Source of the DNA: Bisporella sp. PMI_857
Taxonomy: Eukaryota; Ascomycota; Leotiomycetes; Helotiales; Helotiaceae
Direction of reading: 5' to 3'
NCBI GenBank assembly: GCA_021307315.1
Contig: JAJSPD010000026.1
Location: 310,001-374,000 of the forward strand
DNA length: 64,000 nt
Part shown: piece by piece, positions 47,073-59,116 of the stretch
Position numbering within the stretch: position 1 is the first letter of the stretch
Layout of the letters: each line of letters starts with the position of its first letter
Notes under the pieces: model-generated
Seen by the model: only the letters and a program-made list of their open reading frames with translations
What the model was told of the DNA's origin: nothing
Database searches by the model: none
Translations under genes and position numbers: made by a program

Positions 47073-49912
47073 ATGACGTTCAATGTAGAGGAAGTGCTTT
47101 CGAAGCTAACCAATGCCCAGAAGTCGGCCCTGCTATCTGGTAAAACTCCCCAAATAGCCAAGCAAAATTCCAAGAATCTCACAATTTAATCACGTGATGC
47201 GTCACTTAAATCCATCCATTCGGAACGCAATCTTGCTGGAAAAACGCATAGCTTAAATGATTGAGATTCTCCACATCAATTTCACGATTTAGAGTGTGAA
47301 TCCATCTCAATTGAGGCTAATTTGAGATGTAGGAATCGACTTCTGGCACACCTACCCGATTCCCGAGTATAACGTCCCATCGATTCGCGTGAGCGATGGC
47401 CCCAACGGGATTCGCGGCACGAAATGGTTCGCAGGAGTGCTGGCCGCGTGTTTGCCATGTGGAACCGCCTTGGGTGCCACCTGGGACAAGAAGCTCCTGA
47501 ACAAAGCCGGCAGGCTATTAGGAGATGAGTGCATCGCGAAAGGAGCCCACTGCTGGCTCGGCCCTACCATCAACATGCAACGGTCTGCTCTTGGCGGCCG
47601 TGGATTCGAGTCTTTCGCGGAAGATCCTCATCTTTCAGGCATTCTGGCCAGCGAGATGATCCAGGGATGTGAGTCTACCGGCATTGTTGCTACGGTCAAG
47701 CATTTTGTTTGTAATGACCAGGAACATGAGAGAAGAGCCGTGGATACCATTGTCACGGAGAGAGCCCTGAGAGAGCTGTACTTGAGACCTTTTCAGATCG
47801 TGGCCAGAGATGCGAGCCCAGGAGCCATGATGACTGCCTACAACAAGGTTAATGGCGTCCACGTGTCGGAGGATCCAAAAATGCTAAAAGATGTGGTACG
47901 AGAGGAATGGGGATGGGACCCATTAGTGATTAGTGATTGGTGAGCTCCCGATATCTGAATATACCTCACACTTATGGCACGTCCGACTCACAAGCACAGG
48001 TATGGTACCTACTCCGGAGCTGCGGCTATCAACGCAGGGCTAGACCTTGAAATGCCAGGTAAGACCAGACATCGCGGGCCAGCAGTCGAATTTGAGTTAT
48101 CTGCACGACGTATCAAGCAATCCATCCTCGACCAGCGAGCGAGGAGAGTTCTTCAATTTGTCAATCATGCGAGTCGCTTAAATCTTTCTCCTATTGAAGG
48201 CGAGCGTGACTATCCCGAAGATCGTGCTCTCAATCGTGAGGCTTGCGCCAGCAGTATTGTCGTTCTGAAGAACGACAAGAATGTACTGCCATTGCCCAAG
48301 ACCGTGAAAAAAGTTGCTCTCATTGGGTCGCATATGAAGAATCCTTCCATCACCGGTGGTGGTAGCGCATCACTGGAACCATATTACTCCGTCACTCTTT
48401 ATGATGCTATCAGAGAAAAGCTCGGCCCTAATGTGGAGATTGATTACCAGGTCGGCGCGTACGCTCATAAGATGCTCCCTTTGATCGATCGACAGATGAG
48501 TAACGCCGCCATCCACTTCTTCAACCAACCATCATCGATAAAGAACCGCATCTCAGTAGGCACGGAGCCTCTATATAAAACTAACTTCCAGCTCATGGAC
48601 TACAAGAATCCGAAGCTAAATTTTGACCTCTTCTATGCTTCTGTTGAAGCCGATTTTACTCCTGACATTACTGGTTTGTGGGAATTCGGCCTAACAGTGT
48701 GTGGTAGCGGAAATTTCTACATTAACGATGAGCTGATTATTGACGATACTACCTACCAACGCCCAGGAACATCTTTCTTTGGAAAGGGCACGGCCGAGGA
48801 GTTCGGAGCAAAACACCTTATAGCCGGTCGAGTATACAAGTTGCGCATAGATTTCGGCAGCGCAGCCACATCAACCATCAAAAGTCTCGGCACGGTGAGC
48901 TTCGGCGGTGGAGGGGCCCGTTTGGGTGCCTGCCCAATCTTAGACGTTCAGGATACCATCGAGAGCGCGGCCCGGGCTGCTGCGAAAGCCGACTACGCAA
49001 TTATCTGCACCGGCTTGAATGTTTGTTGCCATCTCCGGTGGAAATTTAGTACTAACAAGACGATCTGCAGGCTGATTGGGAAGGCGAGGGCTTTGATCGC
49101 CCTGATATGTCGCTCCCACCCAACATTGATGACTTGATTTCCAGCGTTCTGACGGCAGCGCCAAATACGGTCATCGTAAACCAATCAGGAACGCCGGTAT
49201 CAATGCCGTGGCATAATCAGGCGTCGTCAATCGTCCAGGCTTGGTACGGGGGCAACGAGACCGGCAACGGAATCGCGGACGTTCTCTTCGGGGACTTCAA
49301 CCCTTGCGCCAAATTGCCTCTGACTTGGCCTGCGGATATCCGGGACACGCCCGCCTACCTAAACTTCGGAAGCACGAAAGGGCGAGTTCTGTACGGGGAG
49401 GATGTCTACCTGGGATACAAATACTACGACAAGGTTGGACGCCAACCGCTATTCCCATTCGGGTATGTTTTCATATCAATTTTTTTTTTTTTTTTCAAAG
49501 AACCACGCCGCTGCTAACCAGCCACAGCCACGGCCTCTCTTACACCGCGTTCGCCCTCTCCTCTCTCGCCATCGCCGCCGGCCAGCAAAACACGGTCATC
49601 GCTACGCTAAAGGTCAAAAACACCGGCTCCCGCGCCGGCTCCGAGATCCTCCAGCTCTACATCTCCGCCCCTAACTCGCCTACCCAGCGGCCCGTCCGCG
49701 AGCTCCACGGCTTCGACAAGATATTCCTGCGCCCCGGAGAAGAGCGCATGGTAAGGGTAGCGGTCGACAAGTACGCGACGAGCTTCTGGGACGAGAGCGA
49801 GGGGAAGTGGTGCAGCGAGAAGGGCGTCTATGTCGTTAGCGTCAAGGGCAGCAATGAGGAGGTAAAGGCAGAGATGGCGGTTGCGAAGACGACGTACTGG
49901 CTCGGGCTATGA
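47073..49912 (+). CDS. GH3 beta-glucosidase with PA14 and fibronectin-III-like domains
   Basis: Five exons: 47073-47139, 47333-47939, 48000-49020, 49071-49462 and 49528-49912, about 823 aa. The first intron is long (193 bases). No signal peptide ([23 protein letters not shown]), so an intracellular enzyme. Order: GH3 TIM barrel ([35 protein letters not shown]; the nucleophile Asp224 in LVISDW, then GLDLEMPG), the alpha/beta domain ([14 protein letters not shown]) with an inserted PA14 domain (about 400-560; [20 protein letters not shown]), the continuing [16 protein letters not shown], and a Fn3-like end ([12 protein letters not shown] onward). The arrangement equals that of Kluyveromyces BglI, whose nucleophile is Asp225. 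It should split beta-glucosidic bonds of cello-oligomers or glucosides taken into the cell. The last intron has a run of 18 T. Confidence 0.9.
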
Positions 49913-50369
49913 TTTTTTTTTTGGGACGTCTGGTTTTGGGAGGCATGTTTAGATTGATTGGCGGTAGAAATATCTGGGTAATTGCTGAATCGGTGTTAAC
50001 ACATACACGGTGGCGTGGCGGTTCTTTCGTGGCATATAGATGTGGTATATATATGAGCATATATATAGAATGAATTTTTTTGTGTGCATATAATTTTCAT
50101 CTTGCTTCCATCTTTATGTCCACTAAACCGGTATCCGTCTCCGTCGGTATCCACGCTAGGCGAAATATCTGGAGGATTGAAGCATTGCGCGTAAGTTCAT
50201 GGCGAATCTCTGCGGCGGTCAGCAAATGTCGGGGTGCTTGACATAATAAGATCGACAGTATTAAAAAGCACAATTGAACCAATCCCAAATCACAGCCTCA
50301 ACAAAAGCAAGCAAAAGCAAATTTAAATCACGATATAATATTCATTCAGGTTCATGCTGTATCATACAA
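49913..50369. other. convergent 3' region of GH3 and GH125 genes
   Basis: The stop of the GH3 gene is followed at once by a T-run (49913-49922). Further on lie AT-rich repeats (tatatatatgagcatatatatag at 50046-50068). Probable polyadenylation zone for both genes; no gene seen. Confidence 0.5.
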
Positions 50370-52089
50370 TCATTCAATAATATAAGGCTTCGCCCCCTTC
50401 CCAAATATCAAATATGGTTTCCGCTTGGCGAGATCCAATATCGTCTGCGCGAAGACGCTGTTCGCCCACGCGAACCAGCTTCGCGTGTAGTCGTTGATGC
50501 GGTTTACGTTGATTGACTCGTGGACGAGCCCTAGCGGCGAGGCTTTCAGCACTAGATTGACGCACTCCATAATCTCTTCGTCGTCGTCGGACGTCATGGC
50601 TTGGAGAAGCAGGGACATGGGCCAGGCAAATTCTAGACCGACGTGCGGTCCTGCCCGAGTTAGTATTGATTCGGTCATGGGGAAGGATGGAACGTACCTC
50701 CAATGCCATGAAACTCGAGACCTTCGAGGTAGTAAGGGTTGGTCGCTTTTGAGAGCAGCATCTTTCTCGTATTTTGGTACACGGGATCTTCCTTGTCGCA
50801 AAAGCCCATAATTGGCAATGCGAGCAGGGAAGGCACATTTGCATCATCCATCAATATTCGGCTGCCGTATCCATCAACCTCATAAGCAAAAACACGATTC
50901 GCGCCGTTATTGACGACACCGTGCTTCCAAATACCATCAACAATTACCTGTGACCGCTTCTCGAGATCCTGCGCAAGAGCCAAGTTGTTGGCTGCTCGCA
51001 GCACTTCTGATGCTTTCCTTAGCTCGACTGCCATCATTGCGTTTGCTGGGATGTAAAAGCCAAGAATAGATGCGTCGTCTGATGGGCGAAAAGCGGAACG
51101 AATCAGCCCAGTACCAGAATTCAAAGGATTCCCCACGCCGGACAGAGGAAGCGTTTCGGTTCCCTGATTGGTGTTACGAGAGAATGTGTAAGTGTTTCTC
51201 GTAAATCGAGAGGTTTCCGGATCAAAAGTCGACTGCGATTGCTGATCAAGGACGACAAGCAGGGTATCAAGCGCTTTATACCACCTTGGCGTCAAGAAGT
51301 CCAAAGATTTTGTATGGTTGTAGAATGTGTTTCCCAGGGCGAGAAAATGCGCAAGAGAATCCAGCTCATACTTGCATTCAAAGACGAATGATGGTTCATA
51401 TGCTGGATGAACATAATCATCCTGGCCGTTCGAAGTAGCTGCGAGTTTGGACGGCGCAGGTGGTTGGAACGCATTGCAATACGGGCTCTCGATCACATAT
51501 TCGGCTTGCGTATTAATTGCTCCCAGAATCAGATTGAAAATTTTCGTGTCTGATTTAGCAAGCGGCTGGTATTGAAGTAGCTGATTGGTAGAATCACGCA
51601 GCCATTCCGCATTGATATCTCCAGTCACCACGAAAGATTGAGGTCCTTCCCATTTCCCAGTGTCCCTACCAGACCTCGCTTTCAGTTCCGTATGTTTCGT
51701 AGTTCCATCGACATGCCACCGCACTGTTGTATCCAAAGTATTTGGGAATGCGTTCTCGAAAAGACGCGCCAGATCCTTATCTACCATTTGGTCCGTAACA
51801 TCACGTATGACTTTCTCAACGAGGGGAGACGTAAATGTTCGACATACCGTTGCTGGTCGCTGGTATGGTAGACCTTTTGCGCCTCTAGAGTATGGTGCGC
51901 TATGAAGAGTTAAACAAGAAGTTTGCGCGTAGAAGAGAAGACATACTGCGGAAATGTGGAGTATTTCTTGTAATCTGGACAAGCATTAGGATGCTCATCT
52001 TGTATGTCCCATTGCGCCTGCACAATTCCAACATTAGAACTCCAAATAGTCAGCAATGAGACCCATAGCGGCACGTATGGGGAATGCAT
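50370..52089 (-). CDS. GH125 exo-alpha-1,6-mannosidase, secreted
   Basis: Three exons: 52089-51947, 51899-50698 and 50650-50370, both introns 47 bases (GTATGT and GTACGT), giving 541 aa. Start at 52089 yields a signal peptide (MHSPYVPLWVSLLTIW...VQA) and then CPDYKKYSTFP, as usual for the family. Family features: LPYQRPATVCRTF, VVTGDINAEWLRDSTNQL, YEPSFVFECKYELDSLAHFL, RSAFRPSDDASILGFYIPAN, MDDANVPSLLALPIMG, LEGLEFHGIGGPHVGLEFAWPMSL and SWFAWANSVFAQTIL at the end. GH125 enzymes release mannose from alpha-1,6-linked ends of N-glycans or mannan. It is convergent with the GH3 gene; together they would act on plant or fungal wall glycans, but shared regulation is not shown. Confidence 0.9.
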
Positions 52090-52768
52090 TGTGAGTGGGC
52101 GTTATTCGAAGTTCAAGTCGTTCAGATGTCAAGGAGTTTATCATCGAGGTGGGATGTTAGTTGATGTGCTTCGAGAGGAAGGACCTCAATCCGAGGAGAG
52201 GGTGATCTATCTCCTCTCTTCAGTCTCAACTCAGCTCTTATTCAAGCCATTGGTCTTTAAATCGATACGGAGTGTTGAAATTAGGGCTCGCGCATTTAAT
52301 GATGCTGGAGGTTGTTTCCGGTGATGTTTCCAAGTTTGCAGCCTTGTGCGTAGGCTGAATTGAATGTCTTGGCGGTTGATGATGCTTTGACCTCGGCTTG
52401 GATGTAGAGTTACGTTTTTCGTTATTACCTTTTTTTTATGCGTTCGCCGTTCTACTTGAAGCTTCCCAGTTTCAAGCAATGGTCGAAGTGTTATATAAGT
52501 GATACCCAGGACCAGTAGAATTTGTAATCTGCCAAAAGTGCACCAATTGAGTTAAGCAAGCGTTTTGTTCGGATTGAAAGCAATGGGTTTCCAACCCCAA
52601 ATAATGGCAATTTCTATGATTATGAATATGCTATATTTGCATGATAGGCTCGTGAATAACTTTACACATCTGGAGGCTGCGTGATGCGGCACCCGGTCTA
52701 GACCACTTGTGATTACAATGTACGACTTTCGCTTTAACTCAAACTCATCTTAAACGTCATAAATAGGG
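52090..52768. other. intergenic, no gene seen
   Basis: Upstream region of the GH125 gene and 3' flank of the zinc-finger gene. A T-run at 52428-52437. Frames at 52004 and 52231 have no protein character. Confidence 0.5.
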
Positions 52769-53697
52769 TCAGAACGCGATCAAGTTGTTACCGCTTACTA
52801 TACCATGAATACTGCGCTGCACGTTATCAAAACGAGTACAGCCGCATGACTCGCTCTCGAGGTGGTTGACGATCCCAGCCAGCGTTGTGAATTCCTTACC
52901 GCAGCTCCGCTTTGGACAGTGATATAAACTCTTCTGATCTGCCGATATCTTGATGTCAGCCTTTGTTTGCTTGTGACAGGGAGAGTAGAGCATAACGCTT
53001 ACGAGCAGGAGAATTCAAGTGTTGGTTCAGGCTGCTCAAGTGACCAAACAGTCGATGACAGAGATAACACTCCCAGCCCTGACGACTCCAATTATATGAC
53101 CGGTTACTGGCCTCGTACTGCGTTGAGCCAGTCCAACCGATTAGGTTCTTGGTAATTACGCCGCTGGGGTCCTTGCTACGCACGAATTTATAAAGCATGT
53201 CGCGGTTAAGGCTAGCAGCTTTCGGGCATGAGCCCGATTCTATGTGGTGTGTGAGGCCGGTGGCTGTTGTAAGGTGACTATTGCAAAAGGGGCACGAGAT
53301 ATTTTGGCCACGGTGGGCACGGGAGTTGAGATGCTGTTGCAAGAGTGTCAATTATGTCCAGTAACGACCATCAATGAGGTAGGCATACCATCTTGAGATT
53401 GTTATAGTTTATGAAAGTCCTCTCGCACTCATTACAGTAATTATGGTCACGGTGCTCATGATCAGTACATTGGCTGCTGGTGGGCCAAGTCTCGTCGCAT
53501 ATCGAACACTCCCACTTGAAATGGTTCAAAGCATTCATGTGCTGAAATCGCGCCTTGTCGGAGTCGAAGTAGCGGGCGCAACTGTCACACTCGAATGACG
53601 GAGCACAGTGACCAGTAGAGCGGAGATGGTTCTCACGGGCCCGCCATCCTGCATGGAAGACTTTGGAGCATGTACCACACTCGAATTGGGTGCTCAT
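52769..53697 (-). CDS. C2H2-type zinc-finger protein
   Basis: Three exons: 53697-53389, 53333-53003 and 52938-52769, 269 aa. Donors GTATGC and GTAAGC, acceptors CAG and CAG; phases fit. A chain of about seven C2H2-like fingers: FECGTCSKVFHAGWRARENH, FECDSCARYFDSDKARFQH, WECSICDETWPTSSQCTDH, YCNECERTFINYNNLKMH, CPFCNSHLTTATGLTHH, WECYLCHRLFGHLSSLNQH and YHCPKRSCGKEFTTLAGIVNH. Several finger pairs are joined by HLNS(R/P)AH. This is a common fungal family (CCHC/C2H2 type, often annotated as hypothetical zinc-finger protein) of unknown target. No nuclear signal or other domain is obvious. The gene is compact and looks intact. Confidence 0.85.
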
Positions 53698-55467
53698 GGT
53701 TTAAAGAGATGTCGACCATGGATATGTGCAGATAATAATGAGGTTGAGGTTGACTGATTGACTAATATAAGTAAGAGAGAGTAGAGTAGGCACTACTTAA
53801 AGCCACTCACTAGGCAATCGGGGGAGGCAACCCCCCGCGCCACTGTAGCCTAGGAGGATAATCCCCTTAATACGCCCCTCCGACCAATTAACTTATAGTT
53901 TAGGTTGTTTGGTGCAATTCTTGTCACCAGTCGGCGATGTCTGTGCGTCTAGTTTCTCCCAGTAGATAGGTATCTGGGATCTGGGTTATCGCAGACTACG
54001 TAACCCCACACTGCAAACGGAGAGCCCCAAGACCAGCATCAACTATGGCACCAGTTTACTTATCAGCAATAGGCCTTGAAATATTGCGGGGCTTGATTCC
54101 GGTTTCCTTTCCTAGCGTCATTGTTAAAATCAGATAGGGAGACCAGATTTGGTTTCCCTTCAAAAGTATCTCCGGACAAGAAGTTTGAGACAATAGCAAG
54201 GAGTCAGAGACTTGACAAGGGGGTTTAGGCAGGGGCTTTATTTTGATCAGCCCAGTGTTAACCTAAGCTCTTGGCAGAGATCTTTCGCCGTGTAATTTCT
54301 GGTACCTACAAAATTTCCTTTCTACCATTAATTGTGCTTCAAATTTTTGGAACTCAGTCGTCTCTTGATCAGGCGCCTGGAGCTTGGTTGCTACGCCTGA
54401 AGTGAGTTCTATTTAAAGATGTGCCCTCTCGTTTCCTGATCATGCTGTGATTTCTTAGTCCTAGCTTGTCTGAAAGACTTACGAAGCACATAGCTTGATT
54501 AGTATTCGTAACGAATAATATTTCGCCACCTCACTCTCTAGACACGAATGCTAAGATGGGGCTGCCTTATTGATCGGGAGGCTCCTCGTTCTGCTTGTAG
54601 AATCTGCTACTGCCTGCTTGTTACATTAAAACAAGACTGCAGTTATAAAAGGAAGTGTTTGTATCAATACCTGTAGAATAGATTAGCTAACTTACTGAAT
54701 GGAGAGGGTTATGTAACTCTGTCACATGACTCAAAAGGGAGGCGTATTCTCATCCCTTCATTCAATCTTCAACAATCAAATCATATTCAACCCAACAGGC
54801 AACTACGTAGTTATTACGTGGTGTTGCCACGGGTAGAGTGATCCCACAAGAAGGGTTCACACTCTGGGTTCATAAGGCCAGAGGTCAATTTTTAGCTACT
54901 AAGGTGTCTAATAATTGAGCCTTTTACCAGCCAAGTAGCTGCCTCCCTACTATCTTGCTTACAGCTTAGCCTCTACTTGTTGACCTCTCTTCACTCCGAC
55001 CAGCATCATGACTTGATAGAATTTACATTCAAACTTCTACTTGTGGAATACAGGTAGTGGACGATACTATTAAAACGTAAAATAGGACTTGCAATGGGGA
55101 TAGCGGACATGAGCCTAAGCAAAGGTTGATAAGACAAAGGTTTTCAGCTATATAACATCCTGGAGAGGCATGACCTTCTTGCAAAACTCAACACTTAGCA
55201 AACCGTTTTTGGGCCTATCCATTTACAATGCCCATTTGTGGCGTCCACAAAGGCCGTAGTATGTTTAGCCCCAAAAGGAAATTCCAAGTAAAACTAGCAT
55301 CACAGACCCCAGAGCAAATTATAGCACTCAAGAACCTACCTCTTGCCTTTATACACCATCACCAATAAAGCATCTCCAACATTTTGTATGATTGAGATCG
55401 ACTATATAATTTTTGATCCAGCAACTGGATTCTGTGAAGCCTACTTCTCATCTATTTCCGTTTAATC
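53698..55467. other. accessory-like, gene-free DNA with possible LTR trace
   Basis: No coding gene. Contains a short GC hairpin (cgggggaggcaaccccccg, 53819-53837), an inverted repeat gggttatcgcagactacgtaaccc at about 53983-54006, and the possible LTR at 54619-54797. Base composition becomes AT-rich toward 55400. Confidence 0.45.
54619..54797 (+). repeat. possible solo LTR remnant
   Basis: A 179-base segment starts TGTTACA, has a TATA-like TTATAAAAGG 35 bases in, and ends in an AAC/CAA-rich stretch (TTCAACAATC...CCCAACA), all usual for fungal Copia-type LTRs. There is no matching target-site duplication and no second copy or internal coding part in the window, so the call is tentative. Confidence 0.25.
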
Positions 55468-55469
55468 GC

Positions 55470-56855
55470 TTTATGATAAAATTTATGGCAAATATCTCAA
55501 ATACCATCGTTTTGTTAATAAATATCTCATATGCCATACTTTTTTTTACGAATATCTCATATACCACCATTTTGTCTCTTGGCGTAAAACAGTAGTATTT
55601 CAGATACTTAATGACAAAACGATAGTATATAAGAAACACTAATATATCTTATATATCTTATATATCATCGTTTTGTTAGTAGGTATTTTAAAGACTTGTA
55701 CGTTGCGCTAAGAAACTAAAGCACCAGACGCACAACAAATATTCGTAGTTGGTTTCGATAAAAAGCGTTGCGACTGTGCAGATTTTTATTAGTTTCAGTC
55801 GTTTTGTTTTTACGCAATTGCAGCTGCAAAAATTCTTTATATTGGTTTAATTGACTATTTTGTTAATTGGTTTACAACTGAAAAATATCGCACAACTTAT
55901 CGACGTTTATTACTATTAGTATCGATAATAAACTTACTTTGCGATAATTCAATCAAACTTTTTATAGCACAAAAATCAATCGGCTGGCCTCGATCAAAAC
56001 GAGTACGCAAAAGCATTTGAAATAAAAAAGAAACGCGCTGTAGCAATTGCTTTGATTAGAGTTATAATCGTTGTCGATGTACGAACTAGCCTGTTGCCAG
56101 CAGACGTCGATAACGAGCTTAAAAATAGCTACAATCTGAGAATGAAATGAAAATGAAAATGAAAAAAGCACTTTAATCGAGAATTGGGCATACAAGAAAA
56201 AAAGGTTGATCAACTAAATAGCGACAGCAAGCTTTCAGAAATTAATAGTAAAATTTTTGCGAATCATGATTTCGTCGATATTGTACTGCTTTACGATACA
56301 TTATAATAAAGTCTGGGAAAGAATATAAAATACAAACCGAAAAATAAAAAATTAGAAAAAATAATATTGATTTGGTTGAACAGGCTAGGTCTAAGGATTA
56401 TACTAGCTTATGGGGAAGTTCTAGATACGTATGCGTATGCACATGCGTATTTTAGCTTTGATGACAAATCGATCGACGTATGCTTTATGTATGTGATACT
56501 TACATGTATGTTCACATATGATAGCACATCTTTATAAATAAATAGACTCGTTCTCTTGATTCATATTTTTTATAACTATTAGCAATTCATTGATTTACTT
56601 TATACTCTCTTGAAGCCACATAACTGTGATCATATTTGTACTCAATACAACAGATTTTAAGCTTATAACGCTTGTATTACAAGCCTTACAGTGCATGTTG
56701 ACAAATATCTGATATACCATCAAAATGGTATATGAGATATTCGTCAAGAAAAGTATGGTATATGAGATATTTGTCAACAAAACGATGGTATATGAGATAT
56801 TTGTCAACAAAACGATGGTATTTGAGATATTTGCCGTAAAATTTATTCTAGCGCT
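55470..56855. mobile_element. non-autonomous TIR element with tandem-unit termini
   Basis: About 1.4 kb of AT-rich DNA bordered by long inverted repeats. The left end (55470-55575) and the reverse complement of the right end (56722-56853) share ATGGCAAATATCTCAAATAC-like sequence. Both are made of about 30-base tandem units (ACAAATATCTCATATACCAT + CGTTTTGTTG): three units left, four right. The middle codes for nothing recognisable; frames such as 55962-56213 are low complexity. Length, TIR structure and lack of coding fit a MITE-like or deleted DNA transposon. I cannot see a clean target-site duplication. High TpA content fits repeat-induced mutation. Confidence 0.6.
55606..55680. repeat. inner inverted copy of the TIR unit
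   Basis: GACAAAACGATAGTATATAA at 55612-55631 faces TTATATATCATCGTTTTGTT at 55659-55678, a hairpin-forming pair with the same core as the terminal units. A second hairpin, ACAAATATCTGATATACCAT / ATGGTATATGAGATATTCGT, lies at 56701-56743 with a 3- to 4-base loop. Confidence 0.6.
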
Positions 56856-57227
56856 CTCAAGTTTTGCATTCAACCAAAAATCGGTATAGTAAACAGAGAC
56901 TGTTACTCGCTTTTAACCTCTGTAAAATGAAATGATGCTATTGTTGTTAAATATAGATTGAGCTATTAATCATAACAGAAGGCTCGGAATTTTGGAATAG
57001 GTATTCTAAAACAATAAGAAAGTAATTCTGAACCCATAAAATCGGCTAATAATTATTAAGAGTATCATGAAATCTTTCGGTAGAAAGCTTTTGCGGTGTC
57101 TTCAGGAAATGATTAAAATGTTTCATTCCTTTTCTTGGGACTGTTACTCTTCTTACATACCCTGCAATATAGAAGTTTTCCAAAGAGATTCACCTAGCTA
57201 AATTGCAATTCCTCCTTCAGTATCAAT
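56856..57227. other. AT-rich flank of the TIR element
   Basis: No gene or repeat seen between the right TIR and the sugar transporter fragment. Confidence 0.4.
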
Positions 57228-57575
57228 ATGGCCGTAGGCGATCAGATATTTTTCACCCTCGGCTGGCAATCCAACATGTGGATTTATTCTAGTAAGCCTT
57301 ATGCGGTTGTCTACTCTCTCACTGTGGATTCTGTGGAGATCACCAACACCGGATACAAAAGTTACATTGTATTTCCTGCCATTAAGTTCGTGACTGTATC
57401 AGCCATCTTCTTCTGTTGTCCAGAGACCAGCCGGATATCTCTTGAGGCCGTCCACTTGCTGTTTGCGGATCGGGATGGCAAGCGCGCCAGTTTATTATTC
57501 AGGTTGCTTGTGATTAAAAAGAATAAACAATTCATGGAGATCCAAACGCGCTACAGAAACGGCGCCGGGCTCTAG
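57228..57575 (+). pseudogene. orphan C-terminus of an MFS sugar transporter
   Basis: 115 residues from an ATG at 57228. ITNTGYKSYIVFPAIKFVTV, then FFCCPETSRISLEAVHLLF, matches the last helix and the PET.G.(S/T)LEE..LF signature of fungal sugar porters (Major Facilitator, Sugar_tr). The first eleven helices are missing, and the DNA just upstream is the AT-rich flank of the TIR element. In the signature Gly-Leu is replaced (SRISLEA). It is most likely a decayed remnant rather than a short gene. Confidence 0.6.
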
Positions 57576-57853
57576 GCAAAGAGTCAGGACACCGTGGAAC
57601 TGGATAGGCCCAAGCAGGATATGGAGCACGGGGATTTAGAGAAATCTACATAAGACTATTGCTATACATGTCCTGATTACCTTGGAGGTCATAGAAGTTG
57701 GAGCGGTCGACCACCCCCCCCCTTTTTTTGGTCCGCATCTACCCTTTACATGAAAAAGCCCTTGCTGCTGTTGTTGCTGTATAAAACTAACCGTGGTAGG
57801 CCAACATAGGTTTCATTTGTGCTTTTCTATGGCTCTTGTTATTTACTGTATAG

Positions 57854-59116
57854 TTATTTCCTCAAGAATGTTAAAGCTGCAATACAAAGAGCATCCACTC
57901 CAACTTTCATCGTTGGTTGTATAACCGGCGCAAAAAGGGCCGAGTGGTTTCCGGGGATCTCTTCTGCTTGATTGCCTTCCTTATGGACCTTATCCCAAAG
58001 TTCGGCATCAATACCGCCAATGAACCAAAAGCAGCATGGAACATCTTTGCAAGTACCCAGCGTAGAAAAGTCTTCGCTAACATTGGTTCTTGGAGTATCA
58101 CCGTCAAAGTCCTCAAAATGGTTTTCGAATGATGCGGCCAGTTGAGACGCTACATGTTTGTCATTCAAAGTAGGCGGAAAGCGCCGCGTTGGGGTGAATA
58201 ATGGCGGTTTGGGCGAGCCGCTAGCCATGCACTCGGCCTCTACAATGCGCTGGATAGCGGATATGATTTTCTGCCGAGTATCCAGTTTGACAGTCCTGAA
58301 ATCAAGCCCAATTTCAGCCCTATCCGCAATGATATTCTCGGTCTGGCCAGCTTGCAGACTTCCGACGGTTACGACAGCGAGATCACTTGGGTCAACCTCT
58401 CTGCTCACAATACCCTGCAGCCTAACAACAATATGTGCAGCGAGAAGCGCAGGATCTACTGTCTGATGCGGTAGTGATCCGTGGCCACCGCGCCCATACA
58501 CGGTAACTTTAAGACTGTCGGCAGCAGCCATGATTGTACCAGGACGTGAGCCAACACTTCCTGCACGCATTCGCATTACGTGCTGGCCGAAGATATAATC
58601 CGGAACGGGGACCTTCGAATAAAGTCCATCATCAACCATAGCCTGCGCGCCTCCACCCCGTTCTTCGTCTGGCTGAAACAGCACGATTAAAGTCCCGCTC
58701 CACGCATGTTGAATGTTCGCAAGCGCTTCGGCCGCTGCGAGTAGACAAGTCATGTGCATATCATGCCCACAAGCATGCATTACTGGTTTTTCAATGCCGT
58801 CGGCGTCGTGCATGGTGACCGAGCTCGCATAAGGGAGCCCGGTGAGCTCTTTGACAGGAAGTGCGTCCATATCAGCCCGTAGAAGAATGGTGTTCCCAAC
58901 ACCATTTCTGAGCACTCCTGCAAGCCCATAGCCGCCGATATTTGTGTGGATTTCGTACGCTTTTAACTGGGACAGATGGGCTGCGACCTTTCGAGATGTA
59001 GATTCCTCTTGTTGCGAGAGTTCGGGATGAGCGTGAAAATACCTGTAAAGATCCTCATAAGGGGCCAAGTCTAAAGAGGCACCTTTCAATATTTCTGATA
59101 AACTTTTTTGTGCCAT
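57854..59116 (-). CDS. M20 family amidohydrolase (N-acyl-amino-acid hydrolase type)
   Basis: Single exon, 420 aa, starting MAQKSLSEIL. M20D features: the FHAHPELSQQEE start, ADMDALPV (81-87), metal-binding HACGHDMH (114-121), general-base region FQPDEERGGG (147-156), the lid domain with GRGGHGSLPH and VDPALLAAHIV, TENIIADRAEI, and the final metal ligand in NHSALFAP. The family splits N-acyl amino acids such as hippurate or IAA conjugates with a two-metal centre. The exact substrate cannot be told. No signal peptide, so cytosolic. It is divergent from the MFS gene across a 291-base promoter, which suggests uptake followed by hydrolysis. Confidence 0.9.
   Translation of the reverse strand: MAQKSLSEILKGASLDLAPYEDLYRYFHAHPELSQQEESTSRKVAAHLSQLKAYEIHTNIGGYGLAGVLRNGVGNTILLRADMDALPVKELTGLPYASSVTMHDADGIEKPVMHACGHDMHMTCLLAAAEALANIQHAWSGTLIVLFQPDEERGGGAQAMVDDGLYSKVPVPDYIFGQHVMRMRAGSVGSRPGTIMAAADSLKVTVYGRGGHGSLPHQTVDPALLAAHIVVRLQGIVSREVDPSDLAVVTVGSLQAGQTENIIADRAEIGLDFRTVKLDTRQKIISAIQRIVEAECMASGSPKPPLFTPTRRFPPTLNDKHVASQLAASFENHFEDFDGDTPRTNVSEDFSTLGTCKDVPCCFWFIGGIDAELWDKVHKEGNQAEEIPGNHSALFAPVIQPTMKVGVDALCIAALTFLRK

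Noticed and set aside
53819..53837. GC hairpin as a terminator or RNA element
   Set aside because: Single short palindrome with no neighbouring gene end that needs it.
54827..54860. Inverted repeat ggcaac...gttgcc as TE end or primer-binding site
   Set aside because: Too short, and no match to a known tRNA 3' end could be shown by eye.
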